Shown: positions 18,122 through 28,387 of the stretch, piece by piece | Layout of the letters: the number at the start of each line of letters is the position of its first letter | Position numbering within the stretch: position 1 is the first letter of the stretch | Assembly: GCA_963691775.1 (NCBI GenBank) | Contig: OY829369.1 | Location: 3,162,001 to 3,226,000 of the forward strand | Direction: 5' to 3' | Length of the DNA stretch: 64,000 nt | DNA from: JAZBPO01 sp963691775 | Lineage (GTDB): Bacteria > Pseudomonadota > Gammaproteobacteria > Pseudomonadales > Azotimanducaceae | The notes under the pieces: generated by a model | What the model saw: only the letters and a program-made list of their open reading frames with translations | Databases searched by the model: none | Told to the model about the DNA's origin: nothing | Position numbers and translations under genes: made by a program

Positions 18122-19249
18122 ATGCTGATCGGAGTCCCGAAGGAGACCTGGCCGGGCGAGGCCCGCACGGCCCTGGTCCCGGCCAGTGTGAAGAAGCTCG
18201 TGAATCTTGGTCTCGAGGTTGCTGTCGAGAGTGGCCTCGGCCTCCTCTCGGGCTACTCGGACGAGGAGTACACCGACGCAGGCGCACGCATCGAAACAGA
18301 TCGGACTGCCCTGCTGGGCGCTGCGGACCTCGTTCTGCGCATTCGCAAGCCCGCGGCTGAGGAAGTCGGCTTGCTGAAGGCGGGCGCAATGCATGCGAGC
18401 CTGCTCGATCCCTTCAATGAAGGCGAACTCATCGGGACGCTGGCGGGCGCCAACACCACGGCGATCAGCATGGAAATGGTGCCGCGCTCCACGCGCGCTC
18501 AGAAGATGGACGTGCTCAGCTCCCAGGCAAACCTTGCTGGCTACGTGACTGTCGTGGCGGCCGCGCGTGAGCTGCCGAAGATTCTGCCGATGATGATGAC
18601 CCCCGCGGGCACGATTTCCCCGTCGAAAGTCTTCGTCATCGGGGCGGGCGTCGCGGGCCTCCAGGCCATCGCGACGGCCAAACGCATGGGCGCGCGCGTT
18701 ACGGCCTTTGACACCCGACCGGTTGTGGCCGAGCAGGTGCAGTCCCTCGGCGGCAAGTTCCTCGAGATCGACCTCGGAGAAACCGGCCAGACCGATCAGG
18801 GCTATGCGAAGGAGCTGACCCCGGAGCAGCAGGAAATGCAGCGCGAGGGCCAGGCCGCGGTCATCGCCGACTCGGACATCGTGATCACCACGGCGCAGCT
18901 CTTCGGCCGCCCCGCCCCGCGCTTGATCGATGCCGCTACGGTCGCACGCATGCGCCCGGGTTCGGTGGTTGTCGACATGGCTGTGGAGACCGGCGGCAAT
19001 GTCGAGGGCTCGGTCGCCGGCGAGATCGTCGAGGTGAACGGCGTGAAGATCATCGGGCTCGGCAATCTTCCGGGCGAGGTCGCGCGCAACGCGTCCGACA
19101 TGTTTTCGTCGAACCTGTTCAATCTCATCGACGAATTCTGGGATCAGGAGGCTGGCACCTTCGGCCTCGACCTCGAAGACGACATTCTCAAGGCCTGCGT
19201 GATCACGCACGGCGGCGAGGTCGTCAACGAAACCATCAAGAACCTCTGA
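18122..19249 (+). CDS. pntAA: NAD(P) transhydrogenase subunit alpha part 1 (NAD(H)-binding domain)
   Basis: The 375-residue protein begins with MLIGVPKETWPGEARTALVP, the family opening. It continues with the alanine-dehydrogenase-like dinucleotide-binding fold (VFVIGAGVAGLQAIATAKRMGA, then VTAFDTRP) and the loop SDIVITTAQLFGRPAPRLI. This is domain I, which binds NAD(H) on the cytoplasmic side and passes hydride to NADP in PntB. The start is supported by GGAGGAAG 7 bases upstream. The alpha subunit is split into PntAA and PntAB, as in Rhodospirillum-type three-gene systems. It is first of the pntAA-pntAB-pntB operon. Confidence 0.95.
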   Translation: MLIGVPKETWPGEARTALVPASVKKLVNLGLEVAVESGLGLLSGYSDEEYTDAGARIETDRTALLGAADLVLRIRKPAAEEVGLLKAGAMHASLLDPFNEGELIGTLAGANTTAISMEMVPRSTRAQKMDVLSSQANLAGYVTVVAAARELPKILPMMMTPAGTISPSKVFVIGAGVAGLQAIATAKRMGARVTAFDTRPVVAEQVQSLGGKFLEIDLGETGQTDQGYAKELTPEQQEMQREGQAAVIADSDIVITTAQLFGRPAPRLIDAATVARMRPGSVVVDMAVETGGNVEGSVAGEIVEVNGVKIIGLGNLPGEVARNASDMFSSNLFNLIDEFWDQEAGTFGLDLEDDILKACVITHGGEVVNETIKNL

Positions 19250-19264
19250 GCGGGAGATATAGAG

Positions 19265-19566
19265 ATGGAAGCGCTTTCTTCCGCGGTATTCCTGTCGTTC
19301 ATCCTGATGCTGGCGATCTTCCTCGGCTTCGAGCTGATCGCGAAGGTGCCGGCGACGCTGCATACGCCGCTCATGTCGGGCGCGAATGCGATTTCCGGCA
19401 TCACGCTCGTCGGGGCGCTGGTCTCGGCGGGCGCAGAAAATGCCGAAGCGGCCACCTGGCTGGGCGCGGCGTCTGTCATGTTCGCCACGATCAACGTCGT
19501 CGGCGGCTACATGGTGACTGACCGAATGCTCGGCATGTTCAAGAGCAAGGACAGCGGAGGTTCGGC

Positions 19567-19570
<4 letters not shown>
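19265..19570 (+). CDS. pntAB: NAD(P) transhydrogenase subunit alpha part 2 (membrane)
   Basis: A 101-residue membrane protein with three hydrophobic helices (AVFLSFILMLAIFLGFELIA; SGITLVGALVSAG; GAASVMFATINVVGGYMVTDRM). The conserved TLHTPLMSGANAISGI loop is typical of the alpha-2 subunit, part of the proton channel. It lies 15 bases after pntAA, and its stop overlaps the pntB start by 4 bases. Confidence 0.95.
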
Positions 19571-20991
<1,421 letters not shown>

Positions 20992-21015
20992 GCCCGACCG
21001 CCAACCGCAGCATCG

Positions 21016-21042
21016 AAAGGGCGCCTGAGGGCGCCCTTTCTC
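21016..21042 (+). terminator. Rho-independent terminator of the pnt operon
   Basis: A perfect 10-bp stem AAAGGGCGCC / GGCGCCCTTT around a TGAG tetraloop, followed by a short pyrimidine tract. It lies just after pntB. The U-tract is weak (TTTCTCG), so termination may be partial. Confidence 0.75.
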
Positions 21043-21063
21043 GTTCCGCGCCGAACCAGCAAA

Positions 21064-21265
21064 CCTGAACAAGGGGTCAGACCCCATATTCAGCTTCAAA
21101 ACAGAAAAAGGGGGCAGTCCCCGGTTTGCTCTCTGAACCTGAACAAGGGGTCAGACCCTATGTTCAGGTTAGGCTTTTGCTCACGTTTCTGAGGGCCTGC
21201 GGCTCACCGAGCAGCTGCGAGATCGGCACTTTTCTGAACAAGGGGTCTGACCCCATATTCAGGTT
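21064..21265. repeat. Cluster of GGGGTCAGACCCC-type palindromic repeats
   Basis: Three near-identical imperfect palindromes occur at 21064-21094, 21136-21170 and 21234-21265. Each has a centre AAGGGGTCAGACCCC (or GGTCTGACC) flanked by CCTGAAC...TTCAGG arms, about 31-35 bases long. A related hairpin GGGGCAGTCCCC sits at about 21103-21127. Such GGGGTCAGACCCC elements are widespread in proteobacteria and resemble REP elements mobilised by RAYT (TnpA_REP) transposases. No transposase gene lies nearby, so these would be non-autonomous copies. Confidence 0.8.
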
Positions 21266-21640
21266 GAGAGGGGTGTTTGCAGTGGGATTGATCCCGGACG
21301 GCGTGTGGTGGATCGGACCGCTCGAGGGGACCGATGTGTCTTTCGAGGCGAGGCCATCTCTCGTTGGCCTTCGTGTCGCGCGCGCTGCCGAGGCGCGTTG
21401 CTCGGAAAACAGACTGCGCTGCGGCAACATCATCGCTCGCGATTGCCATGGCGCGCCCCTCGCGCAGGGCCTGAGGAGGACGGGTGTTCGAATACGAGAT
21501 TGCCGATGCGCACGTCGGGGCACCGGGACGGCTCGTCTGCGGAATGACTCTGCGTGGCGTTCCGCGTGCGGTTCCTGCAGCTGCTGGGCGCGCAGCCCGC
21601 GTCGAGCGCCGCCGTGATTGACGTCAGTTCGCTTCAGGGC
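21266..21640. other. Non-coding stretch between palindromic repeats and the PhzF-like gene
   Basis: No gene supported. An open frame crosses the region on the plus strand but it is Arg/Cys-rich, runs through the repeats, and lacks a start signal; it looks like a chance frame. Confidence 0.4.
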
Positions 21641-22489
21641 ATGCCGATCGAGGTCGTCGACGTGTTCGCTCCCGGCCCCCTTGAGGGCAACGCCCTCGCG
21701 GTCGTTCAGGCGGATCGGATGCCGCCGGCGGAATTGCGTCAGGCCATCGCGCGCGAGACGAACCTTGCCGAGACGACGTTCGTTGCAACGCAGCCTGATG
21801 AGGATGGGCATTGGCCCGTGCACATTCACACCACGGCCGAGGAGCTTCCCTTCGCGGGCCATCCGACGCTGGGAACGGCCTGGGTCATACGGGAACGGAA
21901 CGGCCTAGAGGGCGATCAGGTAGTGCTCGCGACCGGAAAGGGCCCGGTAGCCGTGCGCTTCGAGGCGCGTGGTCCTGGCGCGCGAGCCTGGCTGACGGCG
22001 CCAGAGGTCAAGCTGGAGGCCATCGACCCCGAGCCCTGGATCGCCGCGCTCGGGCTTGCGGCTGGCGACGCGGACGATGCGCGGTTCCCGTGCTCGCTGG
22101 TGGACGTCGGGCCGCGCTTCGCCGTGCTGGCGGTCGCCGAACGTGCGCGGCTTGCGGCGCTCTATCCGGACGGTGTTGCCCTGCAGGCCCAGCTCGAGCG
22201 GCGGCGTGCGACGGGTGTGCTGATCGTCTCCCCAGCGGGCCCCGGCGAGGGTGATCTCGCGGCGCGGATGTTCTTCGAGGCGGGCGGTGTGCGTGAGGAT
22301 CCAGCAACCGGAAGTGCGAATGCGGGCCTGGCCGCGTTGCTTCGAAGCGTCGGCGTGACCGGACGAGTAGACGTCACCCAGGGCGTCGAGATGCAGCGCA
22401 CCTCCAAGCTCTCGCTGGAGATAGCGTCGGCGTGGATCGAAGTCGGCGGCGCGGTCTGGCCGGCCTACGCAGGTCACCTTTTCTGCTAG
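21641..22489 (+). CDS. PhzF family isomerase/epimerase
   Basis: The 282-residue protein starts with MPIEVVDVFAPGPLEGNALAVV, the usual PhzF opening. The catalytic-type Glu lies in ARETNLAETTFV, followed by ELPFAGHPTLGTAWV (the GHPT motif), and in the C-terminal half GGVREDPATGSANAGLAALL and LSLEI.SAWIEVGG. The two halves form the duplicated diaminopimelate-epimerase fold. The family shifts double bonds or isomerises small acids; no phenazine genes are near, so a house-keeping or unknown substrate is likely. The in-frame extension to 21554 was rejected because homologous PhzF proteins start at this MP(I/V) position. Confidence 0.83.
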   Translation: MPIEVVDVFAPGPLEGNALAVVQADRMPPAELRQAIARETNLAETTFVATQPDEDGHWPVHIHTTAEELPFAGHPTLGTAWVIRERNGLEGDQVVLATGKGPVAVRFEARGPGARAWLTAPEVKLEAIDPEPWIAALGLAAGDADDARFPCSLVDVGPRFAVLAVAERARLAALYPDGVALQAQLERRRATGVLIVSPAGPGEGDLAARMFFEAGGVREDPATGSANAGLAALLRSVGVTGRVDVTQGVEMQRTSKLSLEIASAWIEVGGAVWPAYAGHLFC

Positions 22490-22853
22490 CGGAACGCGGG
22501 GCTCGGGGCCGCAAGCGTCCTCGCTCGACGGCGCTGTGCAGTGCGCTCGACGACGCGGGGCACAGGGGGTAATCGCAGGAAAGACAGGGACGCGCTTTGC
22601 CGACGCTTTCACCCTCCTCGCCTGTTTCACGGGCCGGGGCTTCCCGCGGCCCGAGGCTTCGACTCCTGCGCACGGCAAGGTTCTCTCCTCGGCGCGCCAG
22701 CTAACCGGCCGCGATTTCGACGAGGCCCGTACGCAGAGCGTCCTGAACACGTTCCGCGGGCGCGATTACTTCCAGGCGCTGTGCCCCCGTGTCTTGCAAG
22801 GTCGGCGAATTGGCGCTTAGCTTCGCGTCCCGCATTCAGAACGAGGTCCCCTC
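22490..22853. other. Intergenic region upstream of the sodN cluster
   Basis: About 360 bases with only a weak open frame (22536-22820) that has no family resemblance and no clear ribosome binding site. It probably contains the promoter for the small His-rich gene and sodN; I see no recognisable operator. Confidence 0.4.
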
Positions 22854-23048
22854 ATGAAGCTCCTTCGCCAAGGTTCCGCTCTGCTCGCCCTCGCGATCGC
22901 CGCGCCGACCACGCTCGCGCATCCCGGGCACGGCGCCAGCGAAATGCATGCGCATCCCGAGTACGTCGTTGCAGGCCTGCTCTTTGCCGCCGCGGCAGGC
23001 TATCTGCTGCGCGGCGCGCTGCGACGCGTCAACAACCGCGGAAACTGA
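22854..23048 (+). CDS. Small His-rich exported/membrane protein next to sodN
   Basis: 64 residues: a signal-like segment MKLLRQGSALLALAIAAPTTLA, then a His cluster HPGHGASEMHAHPEY (five His and one Met in 15 residues), then a membrane helix (YVVAGLLFAAAAGYLL) and a basic tail. The topology suggests that the His cluster faces the periplasm. It lies 95 bases before sodN on the same strand, so a nickel-binding or nickel-delivery role is tempting. No family assignment can be made. Confidence 0.6.
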   Translation: MKLLRQGSALLALAIAAPTTLAHPGHGASEMHAHPEYVVAGLLFAAAAGYLLRGALRRVNNRGN

Positions 23049-23143
23049 GTCCGGCCGATGGCGTACCCGGCCCTTGCCTGCGCGCAACGGCCAGCGCTGC
23101 CCCGGCCACTTTTTTTTTGAAGTCAAACAAGCGAGTCACGCAG

Positions 23144-23641
23144 ATGAACGACACTATGAAAGGTTTGCTCGATCGCGCACTCGGCATCGAGCCTGTCTCC
23201 GCGCACTGTGATATTCCCTGCAAGATCTACGACCCCGCCGTCGCCCTCGTCGCGGCCTGCTCGGTACTCCGCCTGATGGACATCATGGCCGAGGCGGCAG
23301 AAAAGGATGGCAGCGAGCTGGCGAAGATGAACACCATCTCCCGCTGCGTCCTGCGGAAGGAGGAAGAAGCGGAAAAGGTAAAGCAGGAAATCCGCATCAT
23401 CTGGGGCGATTACTTCAAGGCGCCGCAGATGGAGAAGCATCCGGACATCCACGATCTCGCCCACAAGATCATGCTCAAGGGCAGCGCCTGCAAGCAGGAG
23501 GCGAATCGAGCGGATGCAGAAGCGCTGGTCGAACTCGTCAACCAGTTTGCGGAGAAGTTCTGGGATACGAAGGGCGTCGCGACCGAGCGCAAGGTTTGCC
23601 CGTATCCCCCGTCCGTTGAAGTGGTGCGTCCGGTCCTCTGA
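23144..23641 (+). CDS. sodN: Nickel-containing superoxide dismutase
   Basis: The decisive feature is the nickel hook HCDIPCKIYDPA at residues 21-32. In NiSOD the mature enzyme begins at this His, whose amino group and side chain, with Cys at mature positions 2 and 6, bind nickel. The 20 residues before it (MNDTMKGLLDRALGIEPVSA) are therefore the propeptide, to be removed by the SodX-type protease encoded next. The mature chain is about 145 residues with the expected helical bundle (KEEEAEKVKQEIRIIWGDYFK). The ATG at 23144 was taken; ATG at 23156 is also possible. A run of eight T precedes the gene at 23111-23118. Confidence 0.95.
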   Translation: MNDTMKGLLDRALGIEPVSAHCDIPCKIYDPAVALVAACSVLRLMDIMAEAAEKDGSELAKMNTISRCVLRKEEEAEKVKQEIRIIWGDYFKAPQMEKHPDIHDLAHKIMLKGSACKQEANRADAEALVELVNQFAEKFWDTKGVATERKVCPYPPSVEVVRPVL

Positions 23642-23673
23642 ACGACCTCGGAGACGGATGAACGTCGGGCGCC

Positions 23674-23994
23674 ATGCTGCGTCTGATTAGGATCGTCGGC
23701 TCCAGCATGGAGCCGACGTTCCGCAGCGGCGATCTGGCGCTGACGATCGCCTACCGACGTCCTCCGACGCCGGCCGTCGGTCATGTCGTGCTCCTCCGTC
23801 ATCCTGTGTTCGGGCCCATGGTGAAGCGCGTATGTGCGTGTTCGGAGGGCGTCTTCGAGGTTGCCGGAGATGGCGTCGCGAGCACCGCCAGCACCGATCT
23901 TGGGCCCATCCGGCCGGACTGGATCAGTGCCCGCGTCGTTTGCCGTATCGGTTTGCCCCGAGGGCGCGCGCTACGCCGAACCCCCTCGCCTTAG
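23674..23994 (+). CDS. sodX: Nickel-type superoxide dismutase maturation protease
   Basis: A 106-residue signal-peptidase-like (S24/S26) serine protease. The nucleophile Ser11 lies in GSSMEPTF, the general-base Lys51 in PMVKRV, and GD..L.IAYR is the usual strand between them. It lacks a membrane anchor, as expected for the cytoplasmic protease that exposes the N-terminal His of pro-SodN. It starts 32 bases after sodN, so the two are cotranscribed. Its 3' end overlaps the tail of the convergent sulfatase gene by 4 bases. Confidence 0.88.
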   Translation: MLRLIRIVGSSMEPTFRSGDLALTIAYRRPPTPAVGHVVLLRHPVFGPMVKRVCACSEGVFEVAGDGVASTASTDLGPIRPDWISARVVCRIGLPRGRALRRTPSP

Positions 23995-25538
23995 GCGATG
24001 CCCAAGCGCGCAAACTGATCCGCAGGGGCGTCCACTGACGTGAGGGCGTGGTGCAGCAATTCGAGCAGTTCCCCTTCCACCGCTTCCCCGCTCCGGTTCT
24101 CGTGCTCTTCTGGATCAAGGTCCAGGTCGTAGAGATGGTGTTCTCCCGTGCGCATGCCCATGGCCCAGAAGGGCAGGGGATCGCCCGGAGCGAAGGGCTG
24201 GCGGATCACTGGCACGTCTGAGCCTGGCATGAAGGCAAGCTCGGCGCGGCGATCGGGCTTCGGCATTGCAAGATCGGGCATGCCGCGCACCGGCATGGTC
24301 GACCAGCGATTCGACCACATGGCCAGCGGCAGGTTGTCCGGGTCTACGTTCGCGCGAGCGTACTTTCGCGGCGCACCGCTGCGCGCACCGTCGAGCACGT
24401 GTACCCAGCGGCCCCATACGCCTGCGAGCGCGAAGTCGCGTACGCGCCGATCTTCCTCGTTAAGCATCGGCAGCAGCGACTGGCCATGCGTGCGATGCGC
24501 CGGCGTGACGCTGAAGAGGTCACAAAGCGTTGAGTGGAGGTCGACATTCGTAGTCAGGCCGGACCGGCGCCCCGCACGCACGCCGGGCGCCGCGATCATG
24601 AGCGGCGTGTGCCCGAGCGGCTCGTAGTGCGGCACGCCCGGCTTGCCGAAGATGTCCTTCTCGCCGAGGTAGTGGCCGTGGTCCGTACACAGAATCACGA
24701 CCGTGTCCTGCCAGCGCCCGGTGGCATCGAGCGCATCGAGGATGCGCCCGAACCAGTGATCGATCATGGACAGCTTGGAGCCGTAGTTGGCGCGGATGTG
24801 CCGCGCGGTCCGAGCGTCGATCAGTCCACGCTCCACCGCCCTCACGGCGTAGGGCGGCCAGATCATCAGCTCGTCCTGCCATTCCGGGTCGTAGCGGTTC
24901 GCCCAGGGCGCGGGCGTGTCGAAAGGTTCATGCGGATCGAATTCGTCGATGAAGAGCATGAAGCGGTCGTGCGCAGGTGCCTGATCGCGGAGCCAGTCGG
25001 CGGCGGTTTTCATCGTGCGAGGACCCGGAAAGTCGAGCTCTGCGCGAAACCAGGAGCGCGTGGTGTCGTAGGCGTGACCATGGCCGGAGGCCGCCGGTAG
25101 CGCAGGGGCGCCGAGCCAGCTCGGATCGGGCCGCGTCCGCCATGGATCGCCCTCATGCCCGCGCACGTAATCCCAGCCGGTGAACTCGGTGTGGTAGTTC
25201 TCCCCTCCGCTTTCGAACAGGTGGGGGTGATCGGACACCAGCATGGTGGTCACGCCAGCCCGGCGAAGATTCGCAGTGATCGGCTCCTCCCAGAGCTCCA
25301 CCGAGCCCCAGGGCCGCCACAGAAAGTCGAGCGCTCCGCAGAGAATGTCGTGTCGCGCCGGCATGCAGGGCAGGGAGCCCGTGTAGTGCGCATCGAAGCA
25401 CACGGCGCGATCTGCGAAGCGATCGAGATTCGGGGTTTCGAACTCCGTTCCCCCCCAGGCGCCGAGCATATGGCGATTCAGGCTGTCGAGCAGTACGACC
25501 ACGGCGTTCTTCGCGCCGGTGAACTCGGGTTCTTCCAT
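23991..25538 (-). CDS. Sulfatase (formylglycine-dependent, arylsulfatase family)
   Basis: A 515-residue alkaline-phosphatase-fold sulfatase. The signature CMPAR gives the residue to be oxidised to formylglycine, Cys58. The first metal Asp is D18 in VVLLDSLNRH, and the second metal site is ILCTDHGHYLGEKD. There is no signal peptide, so the enzyme is probably cytoplasmic. The sequence resembles sulfatases of unknown substrate that have YDPEWQ and TTRSWFRAEL loops rather than choline or steroid sulfatases. No formylglycine-generating enzyme is in the window. Confidence 0.87.
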   Translation of the reverse strand: MEEPEFTGAKNAVVVLLDSLNRHMLGAWGGTEFETPNLDRFADRAVCFDAHYTGSLPCMPARHDILCGALDFLWRPWGSVELWEEPITANLRRAGVTTMLVSDHPHLFESGGENYHTEFTGWDYVRGHEGDPWRTRPDPSWLGAPALPAASGHGHAYDTTRSWFRAELDFPGPRTMKTAADWLRDQAPAHDRFMLFIDEFDPHEPFDTPAPWANRYDPEWQDELMIWPPYAVRAVERGLIDARTARHIRANYGSKLSMIDHWFGRILDALDATGRWQDTVVILCTDHGHYLGEKDIFGKPGVPHYEPLGHTPLMIAAPGVRAGRRSGLTTNVDLHSTLCDLFSVTPAHRTHGQSLLPMLNEEDRRVRDFALAGVWGRWVHVLDGARSGAPRKYARANVDPDNLPLAMWSNRWSTMPVRGMPDLAMPKPDRRAELAFMPGSDVPVIRQPFAPGDPLPFWAMGMRTGEHHLYDLDLDPEEHENRSGEAVEGELLELLHHALTSVDAPADQFARLGIA

Positions 25539-26039
25539 GGAGCTTCCCTCTGGCGTCGCGCGATTGTCTGCAGAGGATCCCGGGGAGACAAGCGGGGCGC
25601 CCTCAGGAAACCCTCCGCGGCGGGAGAGGGGGCGGCTCGAATGGAAACTCGAAACGGCGAGCCCGCCGTGTATGCCGCGAGCTTGGCGGTCGGCATGCGC
25701 TCGCCCATGAGGGTCGGGTGCGGGGCGGCTTCGGTTGCCGATCTCGCTTACCCCGCATGCGCGCGCTCGTCTCGTCTATCCCAATCGTCATGCGCACGTT
25801 CATCGGTCCGGCGCTCGGTCCCAGGGGCATGGACAGCGGTGACGCCCTTTGGCCGGCGATGGCGTCGGCCCTTGGCATGATCGGCGTTGCGGCGCTGACG
25901 CTCTCGCGCGGCGCCTGCCAGGCGATGAAGCGGGCCGTGAGGCTTGCGCGGAAGCGCTTGGGGAACCCCTGTTGCAGAGTAATCTCGCGTAGGGATGTGT
26001 CGACGACGGTGCTAATCTGACCGCGCTGTTACACACGGG
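25539..26039. other. Divergent intergenic region, sulfatase / response regulator
   Basis: About 500 bases between divergent genes. Open frames occur on both strands but their products are Arg-rich and unlike any family I know. It must carry the promoters of both neighbours. No clear operator or repeat was seen. Confidence 0.4.
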
Positions 26040-26741
26040 ATGGAACCAATGGGAGAGGCCCCCACCAGAATCCTGCTCGCTGACGATCATGCGCTGCTGC
26101 GCGATGGTCTTCGCCGATTGATCGAGCGGATCGAAGGTGTCGAGGTCGTGGCCGAAGCCGAGGATGGCAAGGCCGTGATCGGAAAGGTCAGGGACAACCG
26201 GCCGGAGCTGGTTCTACTTGATGTCGCGCTGCCGCTCCTTAATGGCCTTGATGCGTGTGCGCAGATCGTGAAGCGCTTCAAGGGCGTGAAGGTCCTGATG
26301 GTGTCCTCCCATGCGAACGAGGCCTATGTGCTCAAGGCGCTCCAGAACGGCGCCAAGGGATACATGCTGAAGTCGGCGTCTGCTGCGGAGCTCGAGGTCG
26401 CGATCAAGTCGACGGCGCGAGGCAAGCGCTATCTCAGTCCCGAGGTGTCGGGCTTCGTCATCGACGCGGTGATCAGCGGCGAGAAGGTCGACTCGCCCCT
26501 TGATCTGCTAACGGGTCGGCAACGCGAAGTGCTTCAGCTCATTGCCGAGGGCATGACCAATCGCGAGATGGCCGAGCATCTCCACGTGGCTGAATCTACC
26601 ATCGAGACCCATCGCACGAATCTCATGAACAAGCTGGATATCCACGATCTCGCGAGCCTCGTGCTGTTCGCCGTGCGCAGCGGCCTCGTCGACGGCGGTT
26701 ATGCGGGGCAGCTCGACGAAGACCCGGGTCAGCCCGCCTGA
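26040..26741 (+). CDS. NarL/FixJ-type response regulator
   Basis: A 233-residue regulator: receiver domain (RILLADDHALLRDGL, acceptor Asp in LVLLDVALPLLNG near residue 62, Ser in LMVSSHA, Lys in GYMLKSAS) followed by a LuxR helix-turn-helix (LTGRQREVLQLIAEGMTNREMAEHLHVAESTIETH, residues ~155-190). An ATG four codons in (26049) is equally possible. No histidine kinase is adjacent, so it is an orphan regulator, in line with the others in the window. Confidence 0.9.
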   Translation: MEPMGEAPTRILLADDHALLRDGLRRLIERIEGVEVVAEAEDGKAVIGKVRDNRPELVLLDVALPLLNGLDACAQIVKRFKGVKVLMVSSHANEAYVLKALQNGAKGYMLKSASAAELEVAIKSTARGKRYLSPEVSGFVIDAVISGEKVDSPLDLLTGRQREVLQLIAEGMTNREMAEHLHVAESTIETHRTNLMNKLDIHDLASLVLFAVRSGLVDGGYAGQLDEDPGQPA

Positions 26742-27255
26742 TTCCGCCGGCAGCGGATGGGCGGCCACGCCACTACAGGCGTGGTTGCCGTGCGTGTGTC
26801 GGTGGGCTGGCGGCAGCGCTTGAGCCGAGCGCTTCCTTTGCCGCCTGGGTGCGGCTCCTGTTTATCAGCGTCTGTCTGCCGAGGCTGGCGTAACCGGCCT
26901 GATCACTGCCGTGATCAGGCGCGGTGTGCGGAGGAACCGCACAAGGGGCCGGAATTCGATGGGCTGATGCGGTCCTCGCTTGCCGCCGAGCGGCCAAGCT
27001 TCCGAGCGACATCAGGCTGCGCGCTGCTGTGGCTTGCGTGTCGAACAATGCCTGCGGGGTGCGATTGGCGAGGCGCCGCGGAGCGTGCTGCAGCAGCGGC
27101 GTGCACAGCGTGTGCGTGCGCGCTGGAGCGCGCTCGGCGGCGGTCATGTTTACGTACCGGTGCGCTGCGCCCTGCGCCCGAAGCTCGCGAACGGGTCGTT
27201 TGCGTCCTGTTCGCCCGAGGACCGCGAGCGGCGCAAGGCCGCCCGGAGACGGAGC
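26742..27255. other. Intergenic region with a 10-bp perfect inverted repeat
   Basis: About 510 bases without a supported gene. A perfect palindrome GCCTGATCAC-TGCC-GTGATCAGGC lies at 26897-26920, with no U-tract on either side. It could be a weak terminator for the regulator gene or an operator; nothing else stands out. Confidence 0.45.
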
Positions 27256-28050
27256 TCAGGTGTCGATCGCGCCTGCGACGGCCTGTTCTCCATAGCGATC
27301 AGCGAGCTTGCGCATACCGCCGAGCCAGCGGTCGACGTCCGACGCCTTGCGTTGCATGTACTCGCCGACGATGGGATGCGGAAGGATCAGGAAACGCTCT
27401 TCGCGAAGCCCCTCCATGACCGAATCCGCCAATTCCTCGGGTTCGATCACGCCGTCGACGCCGGCAACGCCGCCCGCTTCGCTGCCTGCGATCATCGGCG
27501 TGTTCACGGCCTGCGGTGCCAGCACCGAGACCTTGATGCCCTCGCTTCCATGCGTGATCGAGACCCACTCCGCGAAGGACACGGCCGCGTGCTTGGTGAC
27601 GGCATAGGTGACGGAGCCGATCTGTGACAGGAGGCCGGCCGCGGAGGCTGTGTTCAAGAGGTAGCCGCCGCCGCGGGCCACCATGCGGGGGACGAGGTGC
27701 CGAGCGGTGTAGACGTGGGCGTAAACATTCACCGCCATGATCGTCTCCCACTGCGCGTTAGTGGCCTCGAGGCCGCGGCCGAGACCGATGCCTGCGTTGG
27801 AGCAGAACAGGTCGATCGGACCGATCTCGGATTCGACGAAGTCGATCAGCGCGACGATCTCTTCCTCGCGGGCGACGTCCACGCGGCGTGCGGTGCCGCC
27901 GATCTCGGCCGCCACGGCTTCAGCGTTGTCGCCGTTCAGATCGACGACGACCACTACCCGAGCGCCCTCCGCTGCGAAGCGCCGGCACAGCGCCGCGCCG
28001 ATACCACTGCCGCCACCGGTAACGACGATGATCGAGTCCTTCACTTCCAT
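27256..28050 (-). CDS. SDR family oxidoreductase
   Basis: A 264-residue short-chain dehydrogenase. It has the Rossmann glycine motif VVTGGGSGIGAALCRRF, an Asp after the second strand (VVVDLNGD) that favours NAD(H), the SNAGIGLGRG motif, and the catalytic YAVTKHA (Tyr-x3-Lys) preceded by Ser in NTASAAG. The start at 28050 was chosen because the upstream extension to 28254 is Arg/Pro-rich. It diverges from the P450 gene across 337 bases, and oxidation of P450-made alcohols is a reasonable but unproven link. Confidence 0.85.
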   Translation of the reverse strand: MEVKDSIIVVTGGGSGIGAALCRRFAAEGARVVVVVDLNGDNAEAVAAEIGGTARRVDVAREEEIVALIDFVESEIGPIDLFCSNAGIGLGRGLEATNAQWETIMAVNVYAHVYTARHLVPRMVARGGGYLLNTASAAGLLSQIGSVTYAVTKHAAVSFAEWVSITHGSEGIKVSVLAPQAVNTPMIAGSEAGGVAGVDGVIEPEELADSVMEGLREERFLILPHPIVGEYMQRKASDVDRWLGGMRKLADRYGEQAVAGAIDT

Positions 28051-28387
28051 GGGTCTGCTCCTGAACGTGCCGAGGCAGCGAGGCTGCCACAGGCGAGGCG
28101 GCGCAGGTAGCGCGCGGACCGCGCGCATCGGGGGGGCGAGACGGGCGCGCCGACGCATTGCGGCAGCGGAGCCGGGCTCGGGGGTGTGGCACGGCTGTGC
28201 TTTGCGTTCGAGATCGGCTCTGGTCTGGCCGAGGAACGACGGCCGCGGCGCCACAACTCATGGCCCGCGATGCGTGGCTGCGCGCTGGATCGCGTAGGAG
28301 TCGAAGGCGTTCTGCGGCGCAGCGTCGCCGCCAGCGTTATGATGCCCCCTGAACAGCGGACGGTCGCTGGAACTGGAGAACCGGTAG
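28051..28387. other. Divergent promoter region, SDR / cytochrome P450
   Basis: A 337-base region between divergent genes, with no supported gene of its own; it should hold both promoters. No specific operator was recognised. Confidence 0.45.

Noticed and set aside
22541..23143. Long frame upstream and in phase with sodN
   Set aside because: The product is Arg/Pro-rich, and the NiSOD propeptide fits a start at 23144.
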